The notes: generated by a model from the letters alone, not told the origin. DNA of 27,119 nt from Alphaproteobacteria bacterium (GCA_022425565.1 JAKMFG010000305.1:1-27119), one strand, 5' to 3'. Counted from the stretch's first letter, positions 1 to 8,676 are shown. Program-made: numbers and translations.

Positions 1-89
1 TGACAATGGGACTGATCCTCGCCCTGACGAGGCGTCGCGCGCCCTATGTCCTTCCCGGCCGGCGCAATCTGCAGGAGGTGTCGTCATGA
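1..89 (+). CDS. ftsW: FtsW, lipid II polymerase / SEDS division protein, C-terminal end only
   Basis: The frame starting at position 3 reads TMGLILALTRRR and then ...PGRRNLQEVSS before the TGA at 87-89. This is the short cytoplasmic tail that follows the last membrane helix of FtsW in alphaproteobacteria, a stretch of the form G-L-LALTRRR. The gene is cut by the left edge of the window, so only about 28 residues are visible. Its stop overlaps the murG start (ATGA at 86-89), and ftsW directly upstream of murG is the standard dcw order. The family polymerises septal peptidoglycan in the inner membrane. The call rests on this short tail plus position. Confidence 0.75.
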   Translation, partial: TMGLILALTRRRAPYVLPGRRNLQEVSS

Positions 90-1186
90 CGTCGCCTTCC
101 CGTCCATTGATCGCGCTTGCTGCAGGCGGCACCGGCGGCCATGTATTTCCTGCGGTTGCCGTCGCCGAGGCACTGGCGCGGCGTGGTGCCGATACGATGA
201 TGATGACCGACCGGCGCGGCGCACGGCTGCTGTCGGGAGCATCCTTCAGCGTGTTGCCGGCAGGCTCACCCTTCCAGCGCGGCCTGCTCCGCAAGGCGCG
301 TGCAGCACTGCAGCTTGGCGCCGGTGTGCTCATCGCGCTTGCCATGCTGCGGCGCAGGCGGCCTGCCGCCATGGTCGGATTTGGCGGCTATCCCTCCTTT
401 GCGCCGATGCTGGCCGCACGTCTGACCGGTATTCCGGCCGTACTGCATGAACAGAATGCCCATCTCGGGCGTGCCAACCATCTGCTGGCACGCTGGTGCG
501 GCCATCTTGCGCTGAGCTGGAAAGGCACGCGCAATCTTCCCGACAAGGTCATGCATTTCGTTGCCGGCATGCCGGTCCGTGCGGCCTTCCTCGACATTGA
601 AGAGCTTTCAGATCGGGATCGCGACACCATGGAGCTGACCATTGTCGGTGGATCGCTTGGCGCGTCCGTCTTCGCAACCATGGTTCCCGATGCGCTGGCA
701 CAGATCGACCCGGCGCTGCGCGCAAAGGTACGTGTCACCCAGCAATGCCGCGCCGAACAGGTGGACATGCTGCAGGCCCGCTATCGCGACATCGGGATCG
801 ACGCGGAAATCAGCACATTTTTTGACGATATGCCGGACAGATTTGCCAAGAGCGACCTTGTGATCAGCCGTGCCGGCGCCTCCAGCGTCGCCGAACTGGC
901 CGCATCGGGACGCCCCGCCATTCTGATCCCCTTCGCCGGCGCGATGGACGACCACCAGACCGCAAATGCGCGCCAGCTGGAAGCTGCCGGCGGCGGCATC
1001 TGCCTTGCCGAGGAAGAGCTGGACGCGGCGGCTCTGGCAGCGCGGATCACATCATATCTGTCGGACATGCCGACACTTGCCGCAATGGGACATTGCGGAC
1101 GCAGCCTCGCTGCAGCAGACGCCGCCGACACAATTGCCGGCTATGCCCTCGACCTCGCCACCAGCAGCGGCAGCAGGAGCGCCTGA
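86..1186 (+). CDS. murG: MurG, lipid I N-acetylglucosaminyltransferase
   Basis: This 366-residue protein adds GlcNAc from UDP-GlcNAc to lipid I, giving lipid II on the inner face of the cytoplasmic membrane. The N-terminal glycine-rich loop GGTGGHVFPA lies near residues 14-23, HEQNAHLGRAN follows near 117, the second glycine loop GGSLGAS is near 188, and the UDP-GlcNAc binding part SRAGASSVAEL and the DDHQTANA stretch are in the C-terminal half. These are GT28 family hallmarks, and the length is usual. The ATG at 86 has an AGGAGG ribosome binding site at 73-78 with a 7-nt gap. It overlaps ftsW by 4 nt and its TGA overlaps the murC ATG by one base, which indicates translational coupling within the dcw operon. 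Confidence 0.96.
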   Translation: MTSPSRPLIALAAGGTGGHVFPAVAVAEALARRGADTMMMTDRRGARLLSGASFSVLPAGSPFQRGLLRKARAALQLGAGVLIALAMLRRRRPAAMVGFGGYPSFAPMLAARLTGIPAVLHEQNAHLGRANHLLARWCGHLALSWKGTRNLPDKVMHFVAGMPVRAAFLDIEELSDRDRDTMELTIVGGSLGASVFATMVPDALAQIDPALRAKVRVTQQCRAEQVDMLQARYRDIGIDAEISTFFDDMPDRFAKSDLVISRAGASSVAELAASGRPAILIPFAGAMDDHQTANARQLEAAGGGICLAEEELDAAALAARITSYLSDMPTLAAMGHCGRSLAAADAADTIAGYALDLATSSGSRSA

Positions 1187-2607
1187 TGAGTGAACTTCCC
1201 CTGTCCATAGGCACCCTGCATTTCACCGGCATCGGCGGCATCGGCATGAGCGGCATCGCCGAAATCCTGTTCGAGCTCGGCTATCAGGTGCAGGGAAGCG
1301 ATAGCTCTGAAAACGCCAATGTGCGCCGCCTTCGCGACAAGGGCATCAAGGTCATCTGCGGCCAGGCGGCCGAAAATGTGGCCGATGCCTCGATCGTGGT
1401 GATTTCGACTGCAATCAAATCGGACAACCCCGAAGTCACCGCCGCGCGCGAGCGGTTCATTCCGATCGTGCACCGCGCCGAGATGCTTGGCGAGCTGATG
1501 CGGCTTCGCTGGTCTGTCGCCGTTGCGGGCACACACGGCAAGACGACGACCACGTCACTGGTGGCGACCCTGCTAGACAGCGCCGGCGTCGATCCAACGG
1601 TGATCAATGGCGGCATCATCACCGGATGGGGAAGCAATGCCCGCCTTGGCCGCGGCCAGTGGATGGTTGTCGAAGCAGACGAGAGCGATGGATCATTCGC
1701 CAAGCTGAACCCGACTGTCGCCGTGGTCACCAATATCGATCCGGAGCATCTCGACCATCACGGCACCTATGACGCGCTGGAACAGGCCTTCCTGAATTTC
1801 GTCGCTTCCATTCCCTTCTACGGCTTTGCCACCCTGTGTATCGACCATCCGGCCGTGCAGCGCCTGATGGCCGGCATAAAGGATCGCCGGGTCATCACTT
1901 ACGGCATGTCGGCGAACGCCGATGTGCGCGCCGTCAACCTGCGTGTCGACGGCGCGGCGATGCTGTTCGACGTAATGCTGTCCGACCGCACCGCCGGTGG
2001 GTTCGAAATGATGCCGAGTGTGCGCTTTCCAATGCTTGGCGAGCATAATGTCCAGAACTGTCTCGCCGCGATTGCGGTGGCACTCGAGATGGGTGTGGTT
2101 CCAGACCGCATCACGACAGCCCTTGACGGCTTCGGCGGGGTCGGCAGGCGCTTCGAGACCAAAGGGATCAGCGGCGGGGTTACCGTGATCGACGATTACG
2201 GGCACCACCCGGTGGAAATCCGCGCAGCCCTTCAGGCCGGACGCATGCTGTGCGGCACCAACAAGCTGATCGCTGTCGTACAGCCGCATCGCTATAGCCG
2301 CCTTGCCGACCTGTTCGATGATTTCTGCGGCTGTTTCAATGATGCCGACGAAGTTCTCGTCGCCGATGTCTATGCCGCCGGCGAGACGCCGATCCCCGGG
2401 GTCAGCCGCGATGATCTGGTCAACGGGCTGCGCGACCGCGGGCATCGCGGTCCGGCCGCCCTGCAGGGACCGGAAGCACTGGCAGCCGAGATCATCTCGC
2501 GCACCGGCGAAGGCGATCTTGTGATGTGCCTTGGCGCCGGAGACATCACCGGCTGGGCGGCACGTCTTCCTGAAGAGATGGACGCATTGCGGGAGACAGG
2601 ATCATGA
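1186..2607 (+). CDS. murC: MurC, UDP-N-acetylmuramate--L-alanine ligase
   Basis: MurC joins the first amino acid, L-alanine, to UDP-MurNAc with ATP in the cytoplasm. The start chosen is the ATG at 1186 (MSELPLSIGTLHF), which overlaps the murG stop as TGATG and has AGGAG at 1175-1179. The frame is open further upstream, but that part reads as murG out of frame. The resulting 473 residues are the usual family length. The N-terminal Rossmann loop GIGGIGMSGIAE is near residues 13-24, the ATP loop AGTHGKTTTT near 114-123, VVEADESDGSF near 164, and DDYGHHPVEI near 335. All are Mur ligase landmarks. The stop overlaps murB by 4 nt (ATGA). Confidence 0.97.
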   Translation: MSELPLSIGTLHFTGIGGIGMSGIAEILFELGYQVQGSDSSENANVRRLRDKGIKVICGQAAENVADASIVVISTAIKSDNPEVTAARERFIPIVHRAEMLGELMRLRWSVAVAGTHGKTTTTSLVATLLDSAGVDPTVINGGIITGWGSNARLGRGQWMVVEADESDGSFAKLNPTVAVVTNIDPEHLDHHGTYDALEQAFLNFVASIPFYGFATLCIDHPAVQRLMAGIKDRRVITYGMSANADVRAVNLRVDGAAMLFDVMLSDRTAGGFEMMPSVRFPMLGEHNVQNCLAAIAVALEMGVVPDRITTALDGFGGVGRRFETKGISGGVTVIDDYGHHPVEIRAALQAGRMLCGTNKLIAVVQPHRYSRLADLFDDFCGCFNDADEVLVADVYAAGETPIPGVSRDDLVNGLRDRGHRGPAALQGPEALAAEIISRTGEGDLVMCLGAGDITGWAARLPEEMDALRETGS

Positions 2608-3554
2608 CTGGCTCGCTGATCAAACGTCTTCCCGCCGTTCGCGGCGACTATGGCGAGGCCGTGCCGATGGCGCGCCACACCTGGTTCGGTGTCGGTGGTC
2701 CGGCAGATATCATTTTCAGCCCGGCGGATGCTGCCGATCTTGGCAACTTTCTCGCCGCCTGCCCGGCGGACATTCCGGTACTGCCCGTCGGCGCAGGGTC
2801 AAACCTGCTGGTGCGTGACGGCGGTATTCCGGGCGTCGTCGTCAGGCTTGGCGCGCATATGAACACCATCAGCCATGATGGTGAAATCGTTACCGCCGGA
2901 TCCGGCACCACCGATGCCGATGTCGCACGATATGCCGCGCGCAACGGCCTGGCCGGGCTGGAATTCCTGATCGGCATTCCGGGAACGGTCGGCGGCGGCC
3001 TGCGGATGAATGCCGGTGCCTATGGCAGCGAATTCTGCGACATCACCATTCGTGCCCACGGCTTTGACCGCCAGGGACGGGCCGTGAACGCCACCCCGGT
3101 GGAGATGGGCATGGCCTATCGCCATACAGATGCCCCGGCCGACTGGATCTTCACCCATGCCGAGCTGCAGGCACGCCCCGGCGAGACAGACGCCATCAAG
3201 GCGCGCATGAAGGAAATCGTAACCAGCCGCGGCGATGCCCAGCCTCGGGGCGTGCGCACCGGCGGCAGCACCTTTGCCAATCCGCCAGACGGCAAGGCCT
3301 GGCAGGAAATCGATGCAGCCGGATGCCGCGGCCTTGTTGTCGGCGGCGCCCAGGTCTCGGAAAAGCACTGCAACTTCCTGATCAATACCGGCGATGCCTC
3401 GGCACATGACATCGAGATGCTGGGCGAAACCGTACGGCACCGCGTGAACGCGCGCGGCGGTCCGGCACTGCGCTGGGAAATCAGGCGCGTGGGTGCGCTT
3501 GCCGACGGGCAGGCCGATCCCCAGGACCAGTCAGACAAAGGAGGCAGCGCATGA
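2604..3554 (+). CDS. murB: MurB, UDP-N-acetylenolpyruvoylglucosamine reductase
   Basis: MurB reduces UDP-GlcNAc-enolpyruvate to UDP-MurNAc with FAD and NADPH. The 316 residues show the FAD-binding run TWFGVGGPAD, then PVGAGSNLLVRDGG, GTVGGGLRMNAGAYG, and the active-site segment GGSTFANP with the proton-donor serine at about residue 222. The second catalytic residue is probably Glu292 in LRWEIRRVG near the C-terminus. The family's YR-x-S loop appears as YRHT, with Thr for Ser. The ATG at 2604 overlaps the murC stop (ATGA), with GGGAG at 2591-2595. In alphaproteobacteria murB commonly sits between murC and ddl, as here. Confidence 0.96.
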   Translation: MTGSLIKRLPAVRGDYGEAVPMARHTWFGVGGPADIIFSPADAADLGNFLAACPADIPVLPVGAGSNLLVRDGGIPGVVVRLGAHMNTISHDGEIVTAGSGTTDADVARYAARNGLAGLEFLIGIPGTVGGGLRMNAGAYGSEFCDITIRAHGFDRQGRAVNATPVEMGMAYRHTDAPADWIFTHAELQARPGETDAIKARMKEIVTSRGDAQPRGVRTGGSTFANPPDGKAWQEIDAAGCRGLVVGGAQVSEKHCNFLINTGDASAHDIEMLGETVRHRVNARGGPALRWEIRRVGALADGQADPQDQSDKGGSA

Positions 3555-4456
3555 CAGGTGAACGTGTTGCCGTCCTGATGGGCGGCTGGACATCCGAGGC
3601 ACGCGTCAGCCGCGTCACTGCCAGCTTCTGCGGTCAGGCAGCGCGCAATGCCGGATGGGATGCCATCGAGATCGAGGTCGACCGGAATATCGCCGCCACT
3701 CTGGCCGAGATGAAGCCGGCGCGTGTGTTCAATGCGCTGCATGGCCAGATCGGCGAGGATGGCAACATCCAGGGGCTGCTCAACATCATGAACATCCCTT
3801 ACACCCATAGCGGCCTTCTGGCGTCGGCAAACGCCATGGACAAGGTCCGCGCCAAGCGCATGCTTGCCGAGGTCGGCATCAACGTGCCAGCCAACCTGCT
3901 GCTGGTCGAGGACGGCAATGTCTATCCTGCCGACTTCACCGGTGCGCATGTGATCAAGCCACGCAATGACGGCTCCAGCGTCGGCGTCGTCATCGTCGAG
4001 GCCGACAGCAAAGGCCCGCCGGCGCGAAGCCAGTGGGACATCGCCACCGAACTGATCGCCGAGCCCTATATCCCCGGCCGCGAGCTTACCGTGTCGGTTC
4101 TCGACGGCACCGCGCTCTGCGTCACCGAGATCAAGCCGAAGGTCACCTTCTATGATTTCGACGCGAAATACGCCCCTGGCGGCTCGGAACATGTGTTGCC
4201 GGCCGACGTGCCGCAGGAAGTCACGCTTCAGGCCTGCGACTGGGCTGAACGCGCCTATCGCCATTTTGGATGCCGCGGCGTCATTCGGGCGGACTACCGC
4301 TGGGACGAGGATCGTGGCCAGCTTTTCATGCTCGAGATCAATACCGTGCCCGGCATGACCGCCACCTCGCTTGTTCCGGAACAGGCCCGCTTTGTCGGCC
4401 TGTCCGGAGAAGAACTCGTCAATCACCTGCTGGAGACTGCGCAATGCGACGATTGA
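3551..4456 (+). CDS. ddl: D-alanine--D-alanine ligase (Ddl, DdlB type)
   Basis: This ATP-grasp enzyme makes D-Ala-D-Ala for the peptidoglycan stem peptide. It has 301 residues, close to DdlB (about 306). The N-terminal GGWTSEARVS keeps the glutamate equivalent to E. coli Glu15 (here Glu16) but replaces the usual Arg-Glu that follows with Ala-Arg. The serine loop DGSSVGVV, the FYDFDAKYAPGG substrate loop with the catalytic Tyr, CRGVIRADYRWDE, and the metal-binding MLEINTVPGMT are all present. The start at 3551 has a near-perfect AAAGGAGG at 3537-3544 with 6 nt spacing and overlaps murB by 4 nt. The 3' end overlaps ftsQ by 13 nt. Confidence 0.95.
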   Translation: MTGERVAVLMGGWTSEARVSRVTASFCGQAARNAGWDAIEIEVDRNIAATLAEMKPARVFNALHGQIGEDGNIQGLLNIMNIPYTHSGLLASANAMDKVRAKRMLAEVGINVPANLLLVEDGNVYPADFTGAHVIKPRNDGSSVGVVIVEADSKGPPARSQWDIATELIAEPYIPGRELTVSVLDGTALCVTEIKPKVTFYDFDAKYAPGGSEHVLPADVPQEVTLQACDWAERAYRHFGCRGVIRADYRWDEDRGQLFMLEINTVPGMTATSLVPEQARFVGLSGEELVNHLLETAQCDD

Positions 4457-5322
4457 TCCCGTTCATGCGTCCCGGCAAGGGGACGGCCACAGCCGCGAAT
4501 ATCGGGGCAAACCGGTCCACGGACCTGCCGCCGCCCGAGCGGACCGTCGAGGCAGGCATGGCACGCCCCTTCAGGCAGCCGAGCCTGCGTGTCGTGGTCA
4601 CCGGCGCGATGATGGCCGGGCTGCTTGCCACCGGCATTTTCAGCTATGCGGAACGCAACCGGCTGTCGACCGGATTTCTCGCTGCCAGCGCCGATGCCGG
4701 CCTTCGCCTTCAGACCATCGAGGTTCAGGGGCGGGCGCATACGCCGAAAGAAGTCCTGATCGCCGCCAGCGAGCTCACCCTTGGGCAACCGATGCTGACA
4801 ATCTCGCTTCCTTCACTGCATGAACGCCTCGCCACCATCGGCTGGGTCCGTGAGATCGCGGTCGAGCGCCGCATGCCCTCAACCATCCGACTGATCCTGA
4901 CCGAACGGGTTCCAATGGCGCTGCTGCAGACCGAGGCCGGCCACCGTGTAATCGACAAGCATGGCGACATCATCTCCGGCGCCGACCCGGCTGCCTTCGG
5001 TCATCTCACCGTGGTCGCGGGAAGCAGTGCCGCGCCAAACGCCGCACCTTTGCTGAACATACTTCGCACCGAACCAGAGCTTTTCGCCGAGGTGTGGGCC
5101 GTCACCTACCAGTCCGAGCGGCGCTGGGACGTCCATCTTCGCAACGGCATCCGGGTCCGCCTCCCCGAGACCGACCCGCGCACAGCCTGGTCACGCCTCG
5201 CGGTGATCGACCACAGCAAGAGGATCATCGACCGCGATCTAGCGATAATCGACATGCGTGTGCCCGACCAGATGATTGTCGAGCCGAATATTCCGGTTCG
5301 CGGCAAAGGGAGAGAGACATGA
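4444..5322 (+). CDS. ftsQ: FtsQ, divisome POTRA-domain membrane protein
   Basis: The protein has 292 residues: a basic, low-conservation cytoplasmic N-terminus (to about residue 45), one membrane helix (VVVTGAMMAGLLATGIFSY, about 48-67), then a periplasmic POTRA domain beginning LRLQTIEVQGR and an FtsQ/DivIB beta domain. This is the FtsQ layout; in the family it bridges the early divisome to FtsB/FtsL. The ATG at 4444 is preferred because GGAG at 4432-4435 lies 8 nt upstream. The next in-frame ATG at 4465 has no ribosome binding site. The gene starts 13 nt inside ddl and ends in an ATGA overlap with ftsA. Position between ddl and ftsA supports the call strongly. Confidence 0.93.
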   Translation: MRRLIPFMRPGKGTATAANIGANRSTDLPPPERTVEAGMARPFRQPSLRVVVTGAMMAGLLATGIFSYAERNRLSTGFLAASADAGLRLQTIEVQGRAHTPKEVLIAASELTLGQPMLTISLPSLHERLATIGWVREIAVERRMPSTIRLILTERVPMALLQTEAGHRVIDKHGDIISGADPAAFGHLTVVAGSSAAPNAAPLLNILRTEPELFAEVWAVTYQSERRWDVHLRNGIRVRLPETDPRTAWSRLAVIDHSKRIIDRDLAIIDMRVPDQMIVEPNIPVRGKGRET

Positions 5323-6614
5323 GACTCGGAACCCGACGCAACAGCCACAAGCCGTTTGCCATTCTCGACATCGGCAGCTCGAAGATCTGCTGCATGATCG
5401 GCGAGGTCGACAAACTCGGTACATTGCGCCTGATCGGCCAGGGCACTCACGCATCGGCAGGCATGCGCGCCGGCGAGGTGAATGTGCTATCCGAATTCAG
5501 TGACGCTATCGGCAATTGCGTCCAGAGCGCCGAGCGCGCCGCCGGGCTCTCCGTTGCCTCGGTCAGCGTCGTGATGCCAGGTGGCCGGCCACGCTCTGCC
5601 TTTGGCACGCAGGACATTACATTGTCGGACAGTACTGTCAGCCGCCGCGACATCCGCCGGCTTCTCGACCGCTGCGGTGCACAGGCGCTCGATCCTGCGC
5701 TGCAGCTGATGCAATTCCATCCGCTTCACTACAGCCTCGACGAGATGCGCGGCATCGCCGACCCGACAGGCATGCGCGGCAACAAGCTGTCGGTCGATTA
5801 CCTGACCGTCGCCGCCTCGCGCACCAGCCTGTCCAACATCATCGAAGCGCTGGCCCTGAACCATTTGCGTGTCGACCGGTTCATTCATGCCGGATATGCC
5901 GCCGGGCTTGCCTGCCTTGGCAAGGAAGAGCGCGAGCTAGGCTGCACGGTTATCGATCTAGGTGGCGGAACGTCATCTGCCGCGATCTTCATGGACGGCA
6001 AGCTGATCTATATCGATACGGTGCCGGTAGGCGGCCAGCACGTAACCACGGACATCGCCAGAATTCTGTCCACGCCGCTTGGCGAGGCAGAAAGGCTGAA
6101 AGCGGTACACGGTTCAATCACACCGGTCGATGCCATGGCCAAGGCCCCCTCGCCCGTGCGCCAGGCTGTTCAGCTCGGCATGTCGGACAACATCACTATC
6201 CCCGGTCTGGGCGATGTGATCGAGGCCGGCGGCAAGACCATCGAGCGCAGCCTGCTGAGCGCCGTGATCAAGCCGCGCATCGAGGAAGTGATCGAGCTAC
6301 TGACAGACCGCATGCGCGCTGCGCGGATGGAATATGCCGCCGGCAACAGGTTTGTGCTGACCGGCGGCGCCAGCCAGCTCACAGGCATCGCCGATTTCTG
6401 TGCCCAGCTCGCCGGCCGCAACGTGGTTCTCGGCCAGCCATCGGGGATCAGCAACCTTGCAGTCGAGGAAACAAGCCGGTCGAGCGCCACCGCCGTTGGC
6501 GCGCTCATCCATGTCAGCAAGCTGACAGCAGATGATCCGGCAGAACGACAGACACGAACCCTGCCTCACGGGCCGATCGAAAGGCTTGGCGCATGGTTCC
6601 GGGACAATCTGTGA
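5319..6614 (+). CDS. ftsA: FtsA, actin-like membrane tether for FtsZ
   Basis: FtsA (431 residues) is an actin-fold ATPase that anchors FtsZ filaments to the membrane and recruits later divisome proteins. The phosphate-1 loop ILDIGSSKICC is near residues 14-24, the phosphate-2 loop VIDLGGGTSSAAIF is near 210, and the adenosine motif LTGGASQLTGI is near 348. The last residues, IERLGAWFRDNL, form the amphipathic membrane-binding helix typical of the family. The start overlaps the ftsQ stop (ATGA) and has AAGGGAG at 5306-5312 with 6 nt spacing. Unlike all upstream junctions, the next gene, ftsZ, is separated by a 192-nt leader. Confidence 0.97.
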   Translation: MRLGTRRNSHKPFAILDIGSSKICCMIGEVDKLGTLRLIGQGTHASAGMRAGEVNVLSEFSDAIGNCVQSAERAAGLSVASVSVVMPGGRPRSAFGTQDITLSDSTVSRRDIRRLLDRCGAQALDPALQLMQFHPLHYSLDEMRGIADPTGMRGNKLSVDYLTVAASRTSLSNIIEALALNHLRVDRFIHAGYAAGLACLGKEERELGCTVIDLGGGTSSAAIFMDGKLIYIDTVPVGGQHVTTDIARILSTPLGEAERLKAVHGSITPVDAMAKAPSPVRQAVQLGMSDNITIPGLGDVIEAGGKTIERSLLSAVIKPRIEEVIELLTDRMRAARMEYAAGNRFVLTGGASQLTGIADFCAQLAGRNVVLGQPSGISNLAVEETSRSSATAVGALIHVSKLTADDPAERQTRTLPHGPIERLGAWFRDNL

Positions 6615-6630
6615 GAAAGGAGCAGTTCAG

Positions 6631-6810
6631 ATGATGAACAGTTTGACTGATTTCCGAATGCGTTTTTCCAGCACCCTTTCAAGGGGGCCGACCGTCGCAG
6701 CGGGGGCGACCGGCCCTGCCCATACCCCGCATCCAATCGCTGCCAGGCCATGTGTGTTTCCGGCACAGGCAGCCACATGGTCAACCACCACAACAGGGAG
6801 ACAATCATGA
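6631..6810 (+). CDS. Possible 59-residue leader ORF between ftsA and ftsZ
   Basis: An ATG at 6631 follows a strong AAAGGAG at 6616-6622 with 8 nt spacing and opens 59 codons ([12 protein letters not shown]...). The stop TGA at 6808-6810 overlaps the ftsZ ATG as ATGA, the same kind of junction used through the rest of the operon. The peptide is rich in Ala, Thr and Pro, has no recognisable domain, and I do not know a family for it. It may be a translated leader that couples ribosomes to ftsZ, or a chance ORF behind a stray ribosome binding site. ftsZ has its own GGGAG at 6796-6800, so coupling is not strictly needed. The hairpin at 6685-6716 lies inside this frame. Confidence 0.3.
   Translation: MMNSLTDFRMRFSSTLSRGPTVAAGATGPAHTPHPIAARPCVFPAQAATWSTTTTGRQS
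6685..6716 (+). promoter_or_regulatory. Strong hairpin in the ftsZ leader
   Basis: GGGCCG (6685-6690) pairs with CGGCCC (6711-6716), and after a 3-nt bulge (ACC) GTCGC (6694-6698) pairs with GCGAC (6706-6710) around a 7-nt loop. That gives 11 GC-rich pairs. No U-tract follows, so it is not a normal intrinsic terminator. It could stabilise the ftsZ mRNA after processing, mark a cleavage site, or slow transcription between ftsA and ftsZ; these roles are inference. Confidence 0.4.
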
Positions 6811-8633
6811 CCATCAATCTGTCCGTTCCGCAGACAATGCAGGAACTTCGCCCGCGTATCACCGTGGTCGGTGTCGGCGGCGCCGGCGGCAATGCCGTCA
6901 ACAACATGATCAGTGCCGATCTTGACGGCGTCGATTTCCTGGTGGCGAACACCGATGGCCAGGCGCTGGCGCATTCGCTTGCCCCTCGCAAGATCCAGCT
7001 CGGGTCGGCCATTACACAGGGTCTTGGCGCCGGCTCCAAGCCCGATGTCGGCCGTGCTGCCGCCGAGGAAAGCATTGAAGCCGTGATGAGCGAGCTTGCC
7101 GACTGCAATATGGTCTTCATCACCGCCGGCATGGGTGGTGGCACCGGTACTGGCGCCGCACCAGTCATTGCCCGCGCCGCGCGCGAACGTGGCATCTTGA
7201 CTGTCGGTGTCGTGACCAAGCCGTTCGACTTCGAAGGCCAGCGCCGTATGGGGCAGGCCGAGACCGGCATCGAAGAGATGCAGGCCCATGTCGACACGCT
7301 GATTGTGATCCCGAACCAGAACCTGTTCCGGATTGCCAATGAGCGCACCACCTTTGCTGATGCCTTCCACATGGCCGACACGGTGCTACACCAGGGCGTG
7401 GCAGGCGTCACCGATCTGATGATCAAACCCGGCCAGATCAACCTGGATTTCGCCGACATCCGCTCGGTGATGTGCGAAATGGGCAAGGCGATGATGGGAA
7501 CCGGCGAGGCATCCGGCGAGGGCCGGGCCACCCAGGCAGCCGAGGCCGCGATCAACAACCCGCTCCTCGATGACATCTCGATGGCCGGCGCACGCGCTGT
7601 GCTGATCAATGTCACCGGCGGCATGGATATGACGCTGTTCGAAGTCGATGAGGCGGCAAACCGCATCCGCGACGAAATCGACACCGACTCGGTGATCATT
7701 TTCGGCTCTACCTTCGACGAGAAGCTGGAGGGCATCATGCGGGTCTCGATTGTTGCCACAGGCATAGAAGCTGCTGCGGCCCGCCGAGAGACGCCGACCT
7801 TCATCAAGGCACCGACCTCGCGTCCCTCGACGGTGATCTCGGCACCAACCGGAATTGCGGAAACCACAACGACCGCCGTTCCGGAGGTCGCAGAGCTGCC
7901 GGAACCCCCCACCCTGCCGCAAACCCCGGTGCCAGCTGAAGAGACAGCATCCGCCACGGCAGAGCCTGCGGAAGCCGCAACAACCGGCCTTCCCGAAGCT
8001 AACGAGGCTCCAGCTGCTGCAGAACCGCAGCCAAGCCCACGTCTGGCCTTTCTCGCCATTGGCAAGGGCGGCTCACGCGAACTGCCGTTGTCCCGCGAGA
8101 ACGAGACTGCGGCAGAGGCCAAAGACGAGGCGCAAATGTCACTCGACCAGGCCATAGCCAACGAGCGCGCCGCCTCCTTCGCAACCGGCATGCCGGCCAG
8201 CATTGACCAGGCTGCCGATCCAGCAGACGAGGACGTGGCTGTTGATGCCGACAAGGACAATGTGATGGTCGCAGACACGCCAGAGGAGTTGACCACGCCG
8301 CACTGCGCCTTTGTGCCGGCGGAACCGGTTGCCATGCCAGAAAGCGAGTCTGTGCCGGAAACCGGACCTGCCGGCGGCAAGACCAGCCTGATCAACAAGA
8401 TCTCGAACCTGTGGACGACAAAGCCTGCAGACGAGGCTGTGTCAGAACGGCGTGAGCCCGAGGTCGAAACACCGGCAGAAGCCGTAGCCGAGGAGCTGTC
8501 AAAAGCCCACACGCCGTCGATCCTCGATCTGCCACGGGCCGATGTGATGAGCCAGATGCCCGAGCCTGCAGCGCTGGACAAGCAATCGGACGATCTGGAA
8601 ATTCCGGCATTCCTGCGCCGGCAGGCAAACTAA
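6807..8633 (+). CDS. ftsZ: FtsZ, tubulin-like division GTPase with long C-terminal linker
   Basis: FtsZ forms the cytokinetic ring. The start at 6807 ([14 protein letters not shown]) has GGGAG at 6796-6800; the frame is open to 6750 but without a better start. In the GTPase core, GGAGGNA is at residues 24-30, the tubulin signature GGGTGTGAA at 110-118, and the T7 catalytic loop NLDFADI at 212-218. The folded core ends near residue 325. It is followed by roughly 270 residues rich in Pro, Glu and Ala, a disordered linker, and then the conserved C-terminal peptide EIPAFLRRQ that binds FtsA and other partners. At 608 residues it is far longer than E. coli FtsZ (383) but normal for alphaproteobacteria. 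Confidence 0.98.
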   Translation: MTINLSVPQTMQELRPRITVVGVGGAGGNAVNNMISADLDGVDFLVANTDGQALAHSLAPRKIQLGSAITQGLGAGSKPDVGRAAAEESIEAVMSELADCNMVFITAGMGGGTGTGAAPVIARAARERGILTVGVVTKPFDFEGQRRMGQAETGIEEMQAHVDTLIVIPNQNLFRIANERTTFADAFHMADTVLHQGVAGVTDLMIKPGQINLDFADIRSVMCEMGKAMMGTGEASGEGRATQAAEAAINNPLLDDISMAGARAVLINVTGGMDMTLFEVDEAANRIRDEIDTDSVIIFGSTFDEKLEGIMRVSIVATGIEAAAARRETPTFIKAPTSRPSTVISAPTGIAETTTTAVPEVAELPEPPTLPQTPVPAEETASATAEPAEAATTGLPEANEAPAAAEPQPSPRLAFLAIGKGGSRELPLSRENETAAEAKDEAQMSLDQAIANERAASFATGMPASIDQAADPADEDVAVDADKDNVMVADTPEELTTPHCAFVPAEPVAMPESESVPETGPAGGKTSLINKISNLWTTKPADEAVSERREPEVETPAEAVAEELSKAHTPSILDLPRADVMSQMPEPAALDKQSDDLEIPAFLRRQAN

Positions 8634-8640
8634 AGCGATT

Positions 8641-8676
8641 CACCCTGAATGCGCGGTGTGTAACGCCGCAAGGGTG
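8641..8676 (+). promoter_or_regulatory. Two-part stem-loop just after ftsZ
   Basis: CACCCT (8641-8646) pairs with AGGGTG (8671-8676), enclosing a second stem of GCGGTG (8653-8658) with CGCCGC (8664-8669) that has one G-U pair. It sits 7 nt after the ftsZ stop and 13 nt before the intrinsic terminator. It may protect the 3' end of the ftsZ transcript; no U-tract follows it, so it is unlikely to terminate alone. Confidence 0.35.

Noticed and set aside
3116..4444. A 442-residue open frame on the minus strand opposite murB and ddl
   Set aside because: It is antisense to two well supported genes and shows no domain; long antisense frames are expected in GC-rich DNA.
6643..6671. A TTGACT box that could be the -35 of an ftsZ promoter
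   Set aside because: The hexamers at 16-18 bp spacing (such as TTTCCA and TTCCAG) do not resemble a -10 box, so I do not list it as a promoter.
6566..8581. A 671-residue open frame on the minus strand opposite ftsZ
   Set aside because: It is Ser/Ala-rich, mirrors the ftsZ codons, and has no recognisable motif or start signal.
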